DNA of 58,268 nucleotides from Lachnospiraceae bacterium (GCA_017461045.1 JAFTZJ010000010.1:1-58268); one strand, 5' to 3'. Shown: positions 1 through 9,009, counted from the stretch's first letter. Numbers and translations are program-made. Notes: a model not told the origin generated them from the letters alone.

Positions 1-39
1 ACTCATACATTTATTAAATGCAATATCTTTCTCGCCCAT
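1..39 (-). CDS. 5' end of an unidentified gene (partial)
   Basis: Thirteen codons starting MGEKDIAFNKCMS are preceded by a strong AAGGAGGT ribosome binding site at about 42-50, so a real gene seems to start here and run out of the left edge. The opening MGEKDIAFNK is reminiscent of the N-termini of Rpn-family PD-(D/E)XK recombination-promoting nucleases common in Lachnospiraceae, but thirteen residues cannot establish that. It lies after a strong terminator, so it is probably transcribed separately from the glycosylation island. Confidence 0.45.
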   Translation of the reverse strand, partial: MGEKDIAFNKCMS

Positions 40-122
40 ACTACCTCCTTGCTAATTTTAATTCGTTGAAATTCAGCAAGGATTCATATAGATTCTTGTA
101 GAAATAAGATTGGTTATACCAA

Positions 123-169
123 AAGAAATACACTTGCTTGTGTTTAGTATACAAGCAAGTGTATTTCTT
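123..169 (-). terminator. Rho-independent terminator after the flagellin-like gene
   Basis: There is a perfect 18-bp inverted repeat (123-140 with 152-169) around an 11-base loop. On the minus strand the stem is followed by a T-rich tract. It lies 25 bases beyond the stop codon of the flagellin-like gene and probably ends the whole glycosylation island transcript. Confidence 0.85.
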
Positions 170-193
170 GTCAATATGTTTTTTACATCCATC

Positions 194-943
194 TTACACA
201 AAGAAATTATTCCGCTTTTGTTGCTCTTCTTCCATTTTCTTTTTCTGCATAAGAATCTGTACTTGTTCCATTACATTATTCTTCTGTAACTTCATAATTT
301 CCTCAGCCATATCCGTATCACGAATTCTGCTATTGGAGGCTGTTAAATTATAAGAAGTATTTTGATTGCTCATAATCGTGTATGCCAACCGGTTAGACTC
401 TGCTCCGATTCCGGAACGAGCTTCATTTACTTGCTTAATTGCATTATCAATATCTTCGATGTTAAAATCCTTCGTTACATCAAAATCTTCAATACCTAAT
501 GCTTCTAAAGTTGCATTTACCAGTTTAATTTCCTGACCCTTTCCGGTCGGATTGGTTGCCAGATTCAAATCAGCCATACTGCCATCCAATAACTTATGTC
601 CGTTAAATTGTGTATTCTTCGCCACATCTGCAATGCTTTGCTTGATTTTATCAACCTCTGACTGCATCATGGAAAGTTCATCCTCTGAATATACAGCTGT
701 ATTCGATGCCTGAACTGCTATCTCACGAATTCTACCAAGGGAATCCTGCAAGTTTCCCAAAGCACCATCGGCAACGTTTAATAAATTATTACCTAACTCT
801 GCATTCTCTGTTGCCACATCATGAATCGTAATCTCACTTTTTAACTTCTCTGAAATTGACAATCCGGACGCATCATCTGCTGCACTGTTAATTCGATATC
901 CACTTGACAGATTTTGATAATTGGTTCCGATTGAAAGTGACAT
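194..943 (-). CDS. atypical flagellin-like protein lacking D0
   Basis: The 249-residue product has the conserved flagellin D1 core: LSSGYRINSAADDASGLSISEKL near residues 12-34, a DGALGNLQDSLGRIREIAVQASN helix, NTQFNGHKLLDG, and the C-terminal SRIRDTDMAEEIMK. It lacks the first roughly 20 residues that form the N-terminal half of D0 in ordinary flagellins. Its C-terminus replaces the usual hydrophobic QANQSNQGVLSLL-type end with a charged tail (QKKKMEEEQQKRNNFFV). D0 halves are required for export and filament polymerisation in known flagellins, so this protein may be a minor, regulatory or non-polymerising homologue. The start is ATG at 943 with AAAGGAGGGG upstream. It is the last gene of the island and has its own sigma-A-like promoter. 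Confidence 0.85.
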   Translation of the reverse strand: MSLSIGTNYQNLSSGYRINSAADDASGLSISEKLKSEITIHDVATENAELGNNLLNVADGALGNLQDSLGRIREIAVQASNTAVYSEDELSMMQSEVDKIKQSIADVAKNTQFNGHKLLDGSMADLNLATNPTGKGQEIKLVNATLEALGIEDFDVTKDFNIEDIDNAIKQVNEARSGIGAESNRLAYTIMSNQNTSYNLTASNSRIRDTDMAEEIMKLQKNNVMEQVQILMQKKKMEEEQQKRNNFFV

Positions 944-975
944 AATGAATCCCCTCCTTTATTGTTTGTAATAAA

Positions 976-1005
976 ATTATACTATATTAGAAAAATGGTT
1001 ATCAA
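976..1005 (-). promoter_or_regulatory. sigma-A-like promoter for the flagellin-like gene
   Basis: On the minus strand TTGATA (1005-1000) and TATAAT (981-976) are separated by 18 bases. The start codon is 33 bases beyond the -10 element. The site overlaps the pseG stop codon. It lacks the TAAA/CCGATA sigma-28 form seen before the other two flagellin genes. Confidence 0.5.
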
Positions 1006-2050
1006 TAGAAAACTTAGAATTACTGATTGATTCCATTAAAAATTCAGCAATTCGAATTGTACCTTTTCTATCGACTAATCCCTTCATCTTTTCTATGTAT
1101 GTGTTTCGCAATTCCGGTTGTTCTATCATTTTAACTAATGCATTCATAATTCTAGTACCACTCCATCCGTCATCTCTCGCATCCCCTACCGATAACATAA
1201 TTCCCTCTTTGCCCATACAATCTACAAACTCACGTTGATTATCAGCAAATGAAAAACAAATAGTAGGCGTCTGGCAAGCACACAATTCATACAAAGTCGT
1301 ACCTCCGGCAGAAATTGCACACTGACACAACCGCATATAATCTCCAACATTATTAATATTCTTATGCAGGATAATACTATCATCCATGTGTTCAAGGGAT
1401 TCCAATTCATCTGTAAATTGGTTCATTTTACCTACTAATACATGAAATGTATAGTCTTTCAATATCGGATATCGGTTCTTCATCTTCAAAATGATTTGTG
1501 TAATTCCCAAGGGGTCTGTCCCACCGGTTGTAACTAGTACTGCCTGAGAACGCTGCTTCTTATCTACATCCCAAAATTCTTTTCGTATTGGAATATAATC
1601 CGCTCCTGCGAGCACTGATGTATTCTTACCTTGATACAATTGCTCTGTTTCTGTATCATTCTTTAAATAACTATAATGTAAAATTGCTGCAATGCTATAA
1701 ACTGTTTCCGCAAAATCATCAATATACATAACATTACACACATCATTTAATTCTTCCAAATACTTTGCATCTGCCTGATATGTATCTACGATTAACCAAT
1801 GCAAATCATCTTTCCTCACTTGCTCCTGCATCTGATGTATTTCTGAGTGTAACTGTTCCCACGAAGTACCCAACACAGTATACGGAAATGCATTCTCTCG
1901 TAGTTTTTCTGTCATTTTATCTTCTGCCAGATAAAAGCGACACTCCATTCCCATTGCCTTGCATTCATTGGCAATTGTCATGCAACGCATTAAATGTCCA
2001 GTTGCCACATGCTCATTTGCGTCTACACGAAATCCAATCCTAACAGTCAT
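977..2050 (-). CDS. pseG: PseG-type UDP-sugar hydrolase, pseudaminic acid pathway
   Basis: A GT-B-fold nucleotide-sugar hydrolase of 357 residues. PseG removes UDP from UDP-2,4-diacetamido-2,4,6-trideoxy-altropyranose, the step before PseI. The N-terminus RIGFRVDANEHVATGHLMRCM matches the PseG glycine/histidine loop (GxGHxxRC); the C-terminal half has VTTGGTDPLG and the UDP-binding CAISAGGTTLYELCACQTPTICF. ATG at 2050 is chosen because AAAGGATTGCAA precedes it; a GTG five codons upstream is also possible. It sits after a KAS III gene and is separated from the other pse genes by about 8 kb of embedded genes, but is on the same strand with no terminator seen between. Confidence 0.88.
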   Translation of the reverse strand: MTVRIGFRVDANEHVATGHLMRCMTIANECKAMGMECRFYLAEDKMTEKLRENAFPYTVLGTSWEQLHSEIHQMQEQVRKDDLHWLIVDTYQADAKYLEELNDVCNVMYIDDFAETVYSIAAILHYSYLKNDTETEQLYQGKNTSVLAGADYIPIRKEFWDVDKKQRSQAVLVTTGGTDPLGITQIILKMKNRYPILKDYTFHVLVGKMNQFTDELESLEHMDDSIILHKNINNVGDYMRLCQCAISAGGTTLYELCACQTPTICFSFADNQREFVDCMGKEGIMLSVGDARDDGWSGTRIMNALVKMIEQPELRNTYIEKMKGLVDRKGTIRIAEFLMESISNSKFSIDNHFSNIV

Positions 2051-2086
2051 TTGCAATCCTTTCACATGCCTCCTGATGCTTCATCT

Positions 2087-3154
2087 TTATAAATCACTAT
2101 CAATAATTGTGCAGAAATCCATATCCCCGATTTCCATTAGTATTCCACCTAAAGCCAGTCCGGTTCCAAATCCGGTTAAGCAACACTGAAACCGTCGCTC
2201 TTTCATGTTCTCTGCCAAGTTATCTGCTATTACAAGGGGTATCGTAGAAGAATTTGAATTCCCGTAACGCTCTACCAGAGACATAAACATTTTTTCTTTT
2301 GGCACTTCGATTTTTTCTGCCAATTTCTCAAGCATAAATTGATTTGGCTGATGAAACAAAAAATAATCCATTTCATTTCTATCCTTCTTTGCATAGGCAA
2401 ATAACGCATCCAATAAAATCGGAACTTCCCGCTGTACAAAATTAAACACTGCTGTTCCATCCATATTCAACGCATAGGGTTCTCGCAGAATTCCATCGCC
2501 AACATCCACTTTTTCTTCAAACAGCTTCCCTTGTTCAAACCGAAATCCTCCGCATGGATAGATTAATGCATTATTCTCTTCTCCGCACATACGCATATCC
2601 AGAAAAATGTCACCGCAGTTCGGATCATTTTCCAAAATTGTAATGGTAGCCGCATCTCCACCGGACGGAGGATTCACAAACACTTCTTCCTCCTGTTCTT
2701 TCCGGCTCAGTACGTCACCGGTAATCAAAACCACCTTTTTATTCTGCATATGCTCCAATAACATAAAGGATTGCATAAGTCCCAATATGTATCCTGCACA
2801 TCCTTGCGGAATATCCATACAAATCACATCATGAGACAAACCACAATGCCCCTGAATCAGATTACTGACATGAGGAACAAAATAATCCGGCGATAATGTA
2901 ACCACAATTACTGCACCGATTTCTTCCTTCCGAATATACTGCTCATCCAATAACTTACGCATTCCATATAGACATAAATCCGTAGTACTTGTTCCCTTTT
3001 TTGCCCTACGTCGTTGTCCGTAACCCATAACCGTTTTCAAACGTTTTGCTCGTACGGTTGACATATTCTGCGTTTCTTCTTCAAAGGTGTATGAACATTC
3101 CGGAAGAATCCCAAGAATTCCTGTAATCTTTTTTCCAGAAAACATCGTCTGCAT
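2087..3154 (-). CDS. KAS III (FabH-like) ketoacyl-ACP synthase, copy 1
   Basis: A 355-residue thiolase-fold enzyme. The KAS III catalytic triad is visible: Cys119 (IPQGCAGYI), His268 (LFHQPNQ) and Asn299 (RYGNSNSSTIPL). Family members condense an acyl-CoA with a carrier-bound malonyl unit, or transfer acyl groups. The gene starts two bases after the stop of a carrier-protein gene and follows an adenylation enzyme, so its acyl acceptor or donor is probably that dedicated carrier protein rather than the fatty-acid ACP. No fatty-acid synthesis genes surround it. It is clearly diverged from the second KAS III at 9183-10265, so this is not a simple recent duplication. Substrate unknown. Confidence 0.88.
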   Translation of the reverse strand: MQTMFSGKKITGILGILPECSYTFEEETQNMSTVRAKRLKTVMGYGQRRRAKKGTSTTDLCLYGMRKLLDEQYIRKEEIGAVIVVTLSPDYFVPHVSNLIQGHCGLSHDVICMDIPQGCAGYILGLMQSFMLLEHMQNKKVVLITGDVLSRKEQEEEVFVNPPSGGDAATITILENDPNCGDIFLDMRMCGEENNALIYPCGGFRFEQGKLFEEKVDVGDGILREPYALNMDGTAVFNFVQREVPILLDALFAYAKKDRNEMDYFLFHQPNQFMLEKLAEKIEVPKEKMFMSLVERYGNSNSSTIPLVIADNLAENMKERRFQCCLTGFGTGLALGGILMEIGDMDFCTIIDSDL

Positions 3155-3156
3155 AC

Positions 3157-3387
3157 TTAAATCGCTCCTCCACTCTTCTTAATAAGTTGCACCATGGCAT
3201 CTATACTAATAAAATGCTCCGGCAAAATATCAAGTGCATCAATTTTAATTGCATATGCTCTTTCAAATGCATCCACAAGTGCTACCACATCAAAAGAATC
3301 CAACAAGCCATCTTCCATGAAGTTGGTTGACGAACGGAAATCACATTCCGGTCTTAATTCTGATAATATTTCCATTATTTCACTCAT
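3157..3387 (-). CDS. acyl/peptidyl carrier protein, copy 1
   Basis: This is a 76-residue acidic helical protein with the phosphopantetheine attachment motif GLLDSFDVV, Ser31 being the predicted prosthetic-group serine. DSF instead of the classical DSL is common in stand-alone carrier proteins of specialised pathways. It lies between the adenylation enzyme (1-base gap) and KAS III (2-base gap), so the three are almost certainly co-translated. Its likely role is to carry the unit activated by the upstream adenylation enzyme. Confidence 0.88.
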   Translation of the reverse strand: MSEIMEILSELRPECDFRSSTNFMEDGLLDSFDVVALVDAFERAYAIKIDALDILPEHFISIDAMVQLIKKSGGAI

Positions 3388-3388
3388 T

Positions 3389-4915
3389 TTAAGCGTCCTC
3401 CATAATGTGTTTCTTTAATTCTTTTCGATTAATTTTACCATTATCGTTTAATGGCAGCTGTTCCATCAAGTAATATCGAGTTGGTATCATATATTTCGGA
3501 AGAATATTCACTAACTTCTTTCGGATCTCCATTTCTGTCAAGTTCTCGCTTGCCTTACATACGGCAACAATTTCAGATACATTTTCATTATAAATACAAC
3601 ATGCATTTTGGACGCCTTCAATGCCCAATATCGCAGTTTCAATCTCGCCCAACTCGATTCGATATCCCATATGTTTAATCTGATAATCCTTTCGACCATC
3701 AAACATAATCTCACCATATTCATTATAGTGTGCCAAATCACCGGTTCGATATATCAATTCCTGATAATTATTATGTAACGGATTCTGTACGAATGCCTGC
3801 ATGGTTTTTTCCGGATTTCTATAATATCCTACTGAATTTCCGGTTCCTCGCACGCATAATTCTCCCATCGCATCTTTTGTTGTTATCAGATTGTCTTGAT
3901 CATCCAATAACATAATTTGCGTATTCTTACATGCTTTACCAATCGGCAACGGTTCATCATCCTCAAATTCCCGATTAACTACATAATAGGCACACACATC
4001 CGTAATTTCCGTAGGACCATACAAATTCGCATATACCTCAGCCCGAACGAATTTTCTCCAAATATTTAAATGTTTATTTGGCATTACTTCACCGCAGAAC
4101 AGAATCTTTTTTAAGCACGAACAATCTATCGTTTCTAACAAACCACTATTTGCAACACCGATTAATGCAGATGGTACCCAAAAAATAAAATTAATCTTCT
4201 GCTCTACAATATAGTTCAATAATTTTACAGGAAATGCATAATACATTTCTGGAATAATATGTAAATGTGCACCTGTACTCATACACAAATAAATATCCAA
4301 AATGGAATTGTCAAAATAGAACGGTGCCTGATTTCCAATAATAGTAGTCTCATCAATTTGAAACTCATGGATTGCCCAATCAATATAGTCCATAATGCTT
4401 CTCTGTGCTATGGACACCCCCTTTGGAACACCGGTAGAGCCACTTGTAAATAATACATACGCCAAATCTGTATCAATAATTGTATCTAAATACAAGCTAC
4501 TATCCAGATTACCACGAGTCATATCTACATCCTCGACAAAAATCATATTATCTGAAGGAATTCCACCATCCATCAACTTCTTTGCACATTCCCGATTCGT
4601 TATAATTACCTGCGGTTCCAATGCATTTATAATGGATTTTGCCTTTTCAAACGGAAACTTCACATCCGTCGGCGTATAGTAGTTACCACTATATAAAACA
4701 CCCACAAAGGCCACAAGCGACATTGCAGATTTCGGCAAATAAACAAATACAGGAATTGCTCGCTTATGATTCTTTCTCCGTATCTCTTCTGCCAAACACA
4801 ATCCCATATTCCGCCACTGAGCAAATGTAATATCTCCGGTTGCATCGGTCAATGCAATCTTGTTTGGGTATTTCTTAACTGTATCTTCTAAATAACACAA
4901 AACTGAATGGTTCAT
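3389..4915 (-). CDS. amino-acid adenylation (NRPS A-domain/DltA-like) ligase
   Basis: A 508-residue ANL-superfamily enzyme. It has the P-loop FTSGSTGVPKG (about 156-166), YGPTE, the YRTGDL hinge and a C-terminal subdomain ending NDNGKINRKEL with the catalytic Lys. At residues 200-206 it has YFDNSIL; the Asp of FDxS normally binds the substrate amino group in amino-acid-activating A domains and in DltA. An amino acid substrate is therefore more likely than a fatty acid. ATG at 4915 has GGAGGAAAAATC in front, preferred to the upstream in-frame start. It probably loads the adjacent carrier protein (3157-3387). It is unlikely to be DltA: no dltB, dltC or dltD neighbours. Confidence 0.85.
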   Translation of the reverse strand: MNHSVLCYLEDTVKKYPNKIALTDATGDITFAQWRNMGLCLAEEIRRKNHKRAIPVFVYLPKSAMSLVAFVGVLYSGNYYTPTDVKFPFEKAKSIINALEPQVIITNRECAKKLMDGGIPSDNMIFVEDVDMTRGNLDSSLYLDTIIDTDLAYVLFTSGSTGVPKGVSIAQRSIMDYIDWAIHEFQIDETTIIGNQAPFYFDNSILDIYLCMSTGAHLHIIPEMYYAFPVKLLNYIVEQKINFIFWVPSALIGVANSGLLETIDCSCLKKILFCGEVMPNKHLNIWRKFVRAEVYANLYGPTEITDVCAYYVVNREFEDDEPLPIGKACKNTQIMLLDDQDNLITTKDAMGELCVRGTGNSVGYYRNPEKTMQAFVQNPLHNNYQELIYRTGDLAHYNEYGEIMFDGRKDYQIKHMGYRIELGEIETAILGIEGVQNACCIYNENVSEIVAVCKASENLTEMEIRKKLVNILPKYMIPTRYYLMEQLPLNDNGKINRKELKKHIMEDA

Positions 4916-4965
4916 GATTTTTCCTCCATTACAATACATATGCACTCTACATTCGGTATCTTTAA

Positions 4966-5718
4966 CTAAAATATACCCGAATCCGTATGCATTGCTCTAC
5001 CTGTAATTGTACCGGATGCATCGCTTAATAAGAATAGTATCGCATCTGCAATCTCCTCCGGTTCCGGAACTCCTAATAATTGTCGGTCTGTGATTCTCTT
5101 TAATCCATCATCTCCCAACTCATCTAGAGCATTATAATAGATTGCGGTTCTTGTCATACCCGGCATGACAGTATTTACTCGGATTCCTTTACTACATAAT
5201 TCCTGGGCAACCGCCTGCACAGCTGCATTCATACCGGCTTTAGCTGCTGCATAAATGGTTTGACACTTTTCAGGCACCACTGCTGCCATAGATGAAACCG
5301 ATACAACATTACCACCTTGATTATGATACTTCTTTTTGGAAAACAGACGAAGCATATCTAATAAAACATAGATATTAATATGCATCATATCGTCAAACTG
5401 ACTCTTATTCAATGCGGTCATTGGTATAATCTTCGCAGTTCCGGCACTATGAACTATTCCATCTAGTTTTATTCCATCTGACACTGCTGTTTTAAAAATA
5501 TCTGTCATATCATCTACCTTATACAAATCAGCAAGTATTTGAATATGACCTTCTCCAGCCATCATTGAGTGGGTTTCCTGTAAACGCTCTTCATTTCGTC
5601 CCATGATAACTACTTTTGCACCTTGCTTTGAAAGGCGAATGGCGGTTGCCCGACCAATTCCTGAAGATGCTCCTGTTACCAAGTATTTCTTTCCTGTAAA
5701 ATCAAAATAATTCTTCAT
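4966..5718 (-). CDS. SDR-family oxidoreductase (FabG-like)
   Basis: A 250-residue classical short-chain dehydrogenase/reductase. It shows TGASSGIG for NAD(P) binding near residues 16-23, the HSAG motif, and the catalytic Ser plus YxxxK (SSMAAV...YAAAKAG). FabG-like SDRs reduce 3-ketoacyl-carrier-protein thioesters, which would be the logical step after the neighbouring KAS III; a sugar substrate cannot be excluded. The ATG directly follows the stop codon of the FrhB-like gene, so the two are translationally linked. Confidence 0.85.
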   Translation of the reverse strand: MKNYFDFTGKKYLVTGASSGIGRATAIRLSKQGAKVVIMGRNEERLQETHSMMAGEGHIQILADLYKVDDMTDIFKTAVSDGIKLDGIVHSAGTAKIIPMTALNKSQFDDMMHINIYVLLDMLRLFSKKKYHNQGGNVVSVSSMAAVVPEKCQTIYAAAKAGMNAAVQAVAQELCSKGIRVNTVMPGMTRTAIYYNALDELGDDGLKRITDRQLLGVPEPEEIADAILFLLSDASGTITGRAMHTDSGIF

Positions 5719-7383
5719 TTACTCACTCTCCTTATCCGTTCCAAATACTATTCCCGCCAATGCATTACTTAATGCGGCATAAACATCAGAATTATAATAC
5801 ATTGGTTCTACACCATAATCAAAATAGTCATAACAATACACATCTTTATCTTCAGAAACACAGATGCAATGAACCCCTGGCAACTGTTCCCGAAAAAATG
5901 AATAGCAGGATTCCAATTTTTTGTTTATGCTTCGAATTTTCTCCGTATCTGCAAAAGCTACCGTTTCCTGCTCTGTACCGTGCTTCTCTGTCAGGTACAA
6001 ACAATTCAGTATTATCTCTTCCGGCTGATAATACCGTCGTATCAGATGAATGAACGCCAAACAAGCTTCCTTCCATGTTTCCATTGACAGCTCCATAAAG
6101 GATATCAGCGGCACCTTAGGTATAAGCATCGTTTCATCAAAGGCTTCACTTTTAGTAATATATCTGTCATCGGAAAACATGTAGTTATCGTAACGTTCTT
6201 CTAAAAAATCTATGACTAACCAATTCTCCTTCTTGGGTGGTCGCACCATTCCCCAATCCTTCGTAACATCACGCAACACAGTTGATGTACGATACGGATT
6301 CTTGCAAGATATTTTCCCTATATCTATCTCATCTACCCTTTGAGAAGTCATACTCAAAATCGTAGAATTCATAATATGCCATGCCAATCTAACTCGTGAA
6401 TCTCTTAAATGTAATGTGTTTACGGTCAATCTGGAACTATAACCGCCAACAATTGCAATATTACAGAAAATGTCTTGCTGTTCCAGTTCTGTATAAATTT
6501 TAGCAAACCCGTGTTGTTGCTTTTTTAACTCAAAGAAAGAATTTCTAATTCTTCTATCCAAATTTGCACTTTCCAATGCAGGATTTCCACGAAGCACTTT
6601 CTGGTATTCTGACTCTAAACATACAAACTGCTCTTGGCAATTTGAAAATAATAACTGTCCTTTTTCATTTCTTATAATAACTGCTGATACGCCATTCGTA
6701 TTTGCAAATTTACTATGTTCCTTTCGAATCCCCCAATAATCTCCAATTGTTATATCTGCTTCTGAATGATTGCCCTTAAAATGACATTCATAACACGAAT
6801 TTCTTAAAAAATATTTCTTGTCAAATCCATAAAAGAAATTATCTTCAATTGACTTTATTACTTTATCTGCACCATCACTTTTATAACTGATATGCATATT
6901 TTCCCAGCCGAATCGACCATCACGAAATTGATATTCCTCTATCGCTCCATTTGGGGTAAGTTCATTCACATATTCCGTAAACATACTTTGACTTGGCACC
7001 CCATGACAAATAACTTCAATACAAAACAAATTCTCATGATATGCCATATCACCTAAAAAGCTTCTTAAGCCGGCAATTTGGCAAGGAGTACCGGAAAACA
7101 ATACTGGGGTATTATACTTTAAATAATTCTTTACTTCAATGTATGAATTACCAATTCTACTTTGCACGTATTTAGAGCCTCTTAGTCTATTTAATTCTTC
7201 CACTGTACGCGCAACTTGATGTTGTACCTTAAATGCATTATTCAGAGCTGCACCAAATACAACACCTCCCATTTGGATGATATATTGAGCCATACCATAA
7301 AACACACCACCGGATGAACTTTTCATTAATTGTTGCTCGTCTTTCAAATAGGCTGCATACACTCTATATTCATTGGTTGGCAT
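5719..7383 (-). CDS. FrhB-like iron-sulfur flavoprotein lacking its ferredoxin domain, fused to a DUF6270-like domain
   Basis: The first roughly 310 residues match the FrhB/coenzyme F420 hydrogenase beta-like family found in polysaccharide clusters: YAAYLKDEQQLMKSSSGG, a CQIAGLRSFL loop and conserved cysteines (CHGVPS, CYECHFKGNHSEADITIGDYWG). Such proteins normally begin with a two-cluster ferredoxin domain; here the protein starts directly at the FrhB part, and a separate 58-residue ferredoxin is encoded upstream at 9010-9186. The C-terminal part resembles DUF6270 (SGNH-like) proteins: NIAIVGGYSSRLTV, SRVRLAWHIMNSTI, and WLVIDFLEERYDN. ATG at 7383 has AAGGAGCC upstream and overlaps the preceding gene by 14 bases. 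A role in F420 chemistry is unlikely; a redox or sugar-modifying role is inferred from context only. Confidence 0.75.
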   Translation of the reverse strand: MPTNEYRVYAAYLKDEQQLMKSSSGGVFYGMAQYIIQMGGVVFGAALNNAFKVQHQVARTVEELNRLRGSKYVQSRIGNSYIEVKNYLKYNTPVLFSGTPCQIAGLRSFLGDMAYHENLFCIEVICHGVPSQSMFTEYVNELTPNGAIEEYQFRDGRFGWENMHISYKSDGADKVIKSIEDNFFYGFDKKYFLRNSCYECHFKGNHSEADITIGDYWGIRKEHSKFANTNGVSAVIIRNEKGQLLFSNCQEQFVCLESEYQKVLRGNPALESANLDRRIRNSFFELKKQQHGFAKIYTELEQQDIFCNIAIVGGYSSRLTVNTLHLRDSRVRLAWHIMNSTILSMTSQRVDEIDIGKISCKNPYRTSTVLRDVTKDWGMVRPPKKENWLVIDFLEERYDNYMFSDDRYITKSEAFDETMLIPKVPLISFMELSMETWKEACLAFIHLIRRYYQPEEIILNCLYLTEKHGTEQETVAFADTEKIRSINKKLESCYSFFREQLPGVHCICVSEDKDVYCYDYFDYGVEPMYYNSDVYAALSNALAGIVFGTDKESE

Positions 7384-8494
7384 CTTTTGGCTCCTTATAT
7401 GCATCGCATTTGTCAATAGCATCTTTTAAGAATTGAATCGATTCTTGTCGTTCCTTATACAGATTTGTTTCAACTTCTGTCCAATTAATATCCTCTACCT
7501 TATCAATATCGGAATTCAACAATATATATCTCTGAGTCAAACCTAATTTTGGCAAAAGACTTGCAAACCTTCTATCCTCTCCCATGGTATAGATTCGCTT
7601 CAAACTAAAAATATAAAACTCTCTTCGGAATACAAGTGAAAAGCACATACCATGAAATGAATCTGTGCAAACCACTTTGGCATACTTAATTAAAGATAAG
7701 AATTCTTCCGGTCCTACCGTTTTCTTTGACACATTTCCATTGTAATCCGAATAAACCTCATTACATGGTTTATCAATAAAATTTGTATCAATACATACCA
7801 CATGGTTTACGTTATACTTTTTCTTAATCTTTTCAATTGAAACTTGATGACATTCTATTCTTGATAAAATATAACAGACGATATAATCACCGGATATCAT
7901 TCGCTTTCCGGCTCGCTTTTCCCAAAAAGATTCCGAAACTGTTAACGTTGGATCTAATACTGTAGCAATTGGCTTATTATATTTACTCAATATCTGGCTT
8001 ACATACTTTTCTCTTCCGCTAATTGCTACAAATTTATCTATCACTCTCGACATGTCATAAGTAATTTCGCCTTTGTCCAAACCGGATGCATAAGCAATGT
8101 GTGGTAATCCATCCAATTCCTCATAATCCCAAAAGAATAACTGTCGGGTGTTATAAGCATCTCCCCAAATACAATCGCTACCGCAAAGCAAAATATCACT
8201 ATTTTCTTTTGCATAAGCTACTACATCATCATCAAAATAACATTGAGGTGATACATTTATATACTTCTTAATCCATTTCTTAAATCGAAAATACGTCTTT
8301 GCATACCCGGAACCTCTACTCATCAAGGTCATCATCCGTTCTTTTGCCGTCTTGCCCAAATACATAAATTTCATTGTTGTCGGAATGCAATTCTGATTCT
8401 TCAACAATTCCTGCATAGCTGTTGCCTGTAATGTAGCACCATAATTTAATGTTGTATCTCCCATCCATGTAATAATGGTTACTCTTTTCTTCAT
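7370..8494 (-). CDS. polysaccharide pyruvyl transferase family protein
   Basis: A 374-residue protein with GT-B-like features of the PS_pyruv_trans family: an N-terminal TWMGDTTLNYGATLQATAMQELL segment, SDILLCGSDCIWGD in the middle, and C-terminal VCTDSFHGMCFSLVFRREFYIF, the usual FHG signature. CsaB-like enzymes add pyruvate ketals to sugars. In many clusters this family sits beside FrhB-like proteins, as here, and the pair may act together. Its 3' end overlaps the start of the FrhB-like gene and supplies its ribosome binding site. Confidence 0.82.
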   Translation of the reverse strand: MKKRVTIITWMGDTTLNYGATLQATAMQELLKNQNCIPTTMKFMYLGKTAKERMMTLMSRGSGYAKTYFRFKKWIKKYINVSPQCYFDDDVVAYAKENSDILLCGSDCIWGDAYNTRQLFFWDYEELDGLPHIAYASGLDKGEITYDMSRVIDKFVAISGREKYVSQILSKYNKPIATVLDPTLTVSESFWEKRAGKRMISGDYIVCYILSRIECHQVSIEKIKKKYNVNHVVCIDTNFIDKPCNEVYSDYNGNVSKKTVGPEEFLSLIKYAKVVCTDSFHGMCFSLVFRREFYIFSLKRIYTMGEDRRFASLLPKLGLTQRYILLNSDIDKVEDINWTEVETNLYKERQESIQFLKDAIDKCDAYKEPKDANQ

Positions 8495-8496
8495 AG

Positions 8497-8997
8497 TTAT
8501 CCCCGCTTCTCCTTTGTCGCATTGATTACCAAATCCCGATATGAAATAATTTCTTTCTTTACGCCCAATTCGCGAAGTTCCTTTTCTATTTCCTTGGCAT
8601 GGTTATACGATGTAACTACAATACAATCATAAAAATCCTGTTTGGCAACTTCTGTAATACTATACACTCTCCGGTTATTTCCATTAAGTGTTTTGGCACT
8701 TCTGTCTGCCAGATAAATTTCATCAAACAAATTCTCTGATATGTCCTTTAAAAATTCTTCATGATATACACCCAGACCATAAACAACAATACGTTTATAA
8801 TTGTTTCTCAAAAAATAACCATCCAGTGCTATTTTATGGTTACGATTCTCACTCATACACGAATCGAATAGTTGTTTTTGATATCGCTCAAATCTGCCTT
8901 GATACATTACTTTTTCAGATATTTTCATAGCAAACAATGCACCTATCAAAAAGCCTACAAATATCCCTATTATGCCAATCACAATGTAAGCAATCAT
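8497..8997 (-). CDS. membrane-anchored protein with Rossmann-like domain, function unknown
   Basis: A 166-residue protein. Residues 2-24 form a strongly hydrophobic glycine-rich membrane segment. A soluble domain follows with RIVVYGLGVYHEEFLKDI, DEIYLADRSA and DCIVVTSYNHAKEIEKEL, the beta-alpha-beta pattern of small nucleotide- or sugar-binding domains often found fused to glycosyltransferases. ATG at 8997 follows AAAGGGAAATAT, and the stop is two bases before the pyruvyl-transferase-like gene. It lies between the two halves of the split ferredoxin/FrhB pair. I cannot assign a reaction. Confidence 0.7.
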   Translation of the reverse strand: MIAYIVIGIIGIFVGFLIGALFAMKISEKVMYQGRFERYQKQLFDSCMSENRNHKIALDGYFLRNNYKRIVVYGLGVYHEEFLKDISENLFDEIYLADRSAKTLNGNNRRVYSITEVAKQDFYDCIVVTSYNHAKEIEKELRELGVKKEIISYRDLVINATKEKRG

Positions 8998-9009
8998 ATA
9001 TTTCCCTTT

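Noticed and set aside
3389-4915. DltA (D-alanine ligase) as the identity of the adenylation enzyme
   Set aside because: The pocket is amino-acid-like, but no dltB, dltC or dltD lies nearby and the gene belongs to a flagellin glycosylation island.
5719-7383. True coenzyme F420 hydrogenase/dehydrogenase subunit
   Set aside because: F420 enzymes are not expected in this group and the gene context is polysaccharide modification; the family name is only a label.
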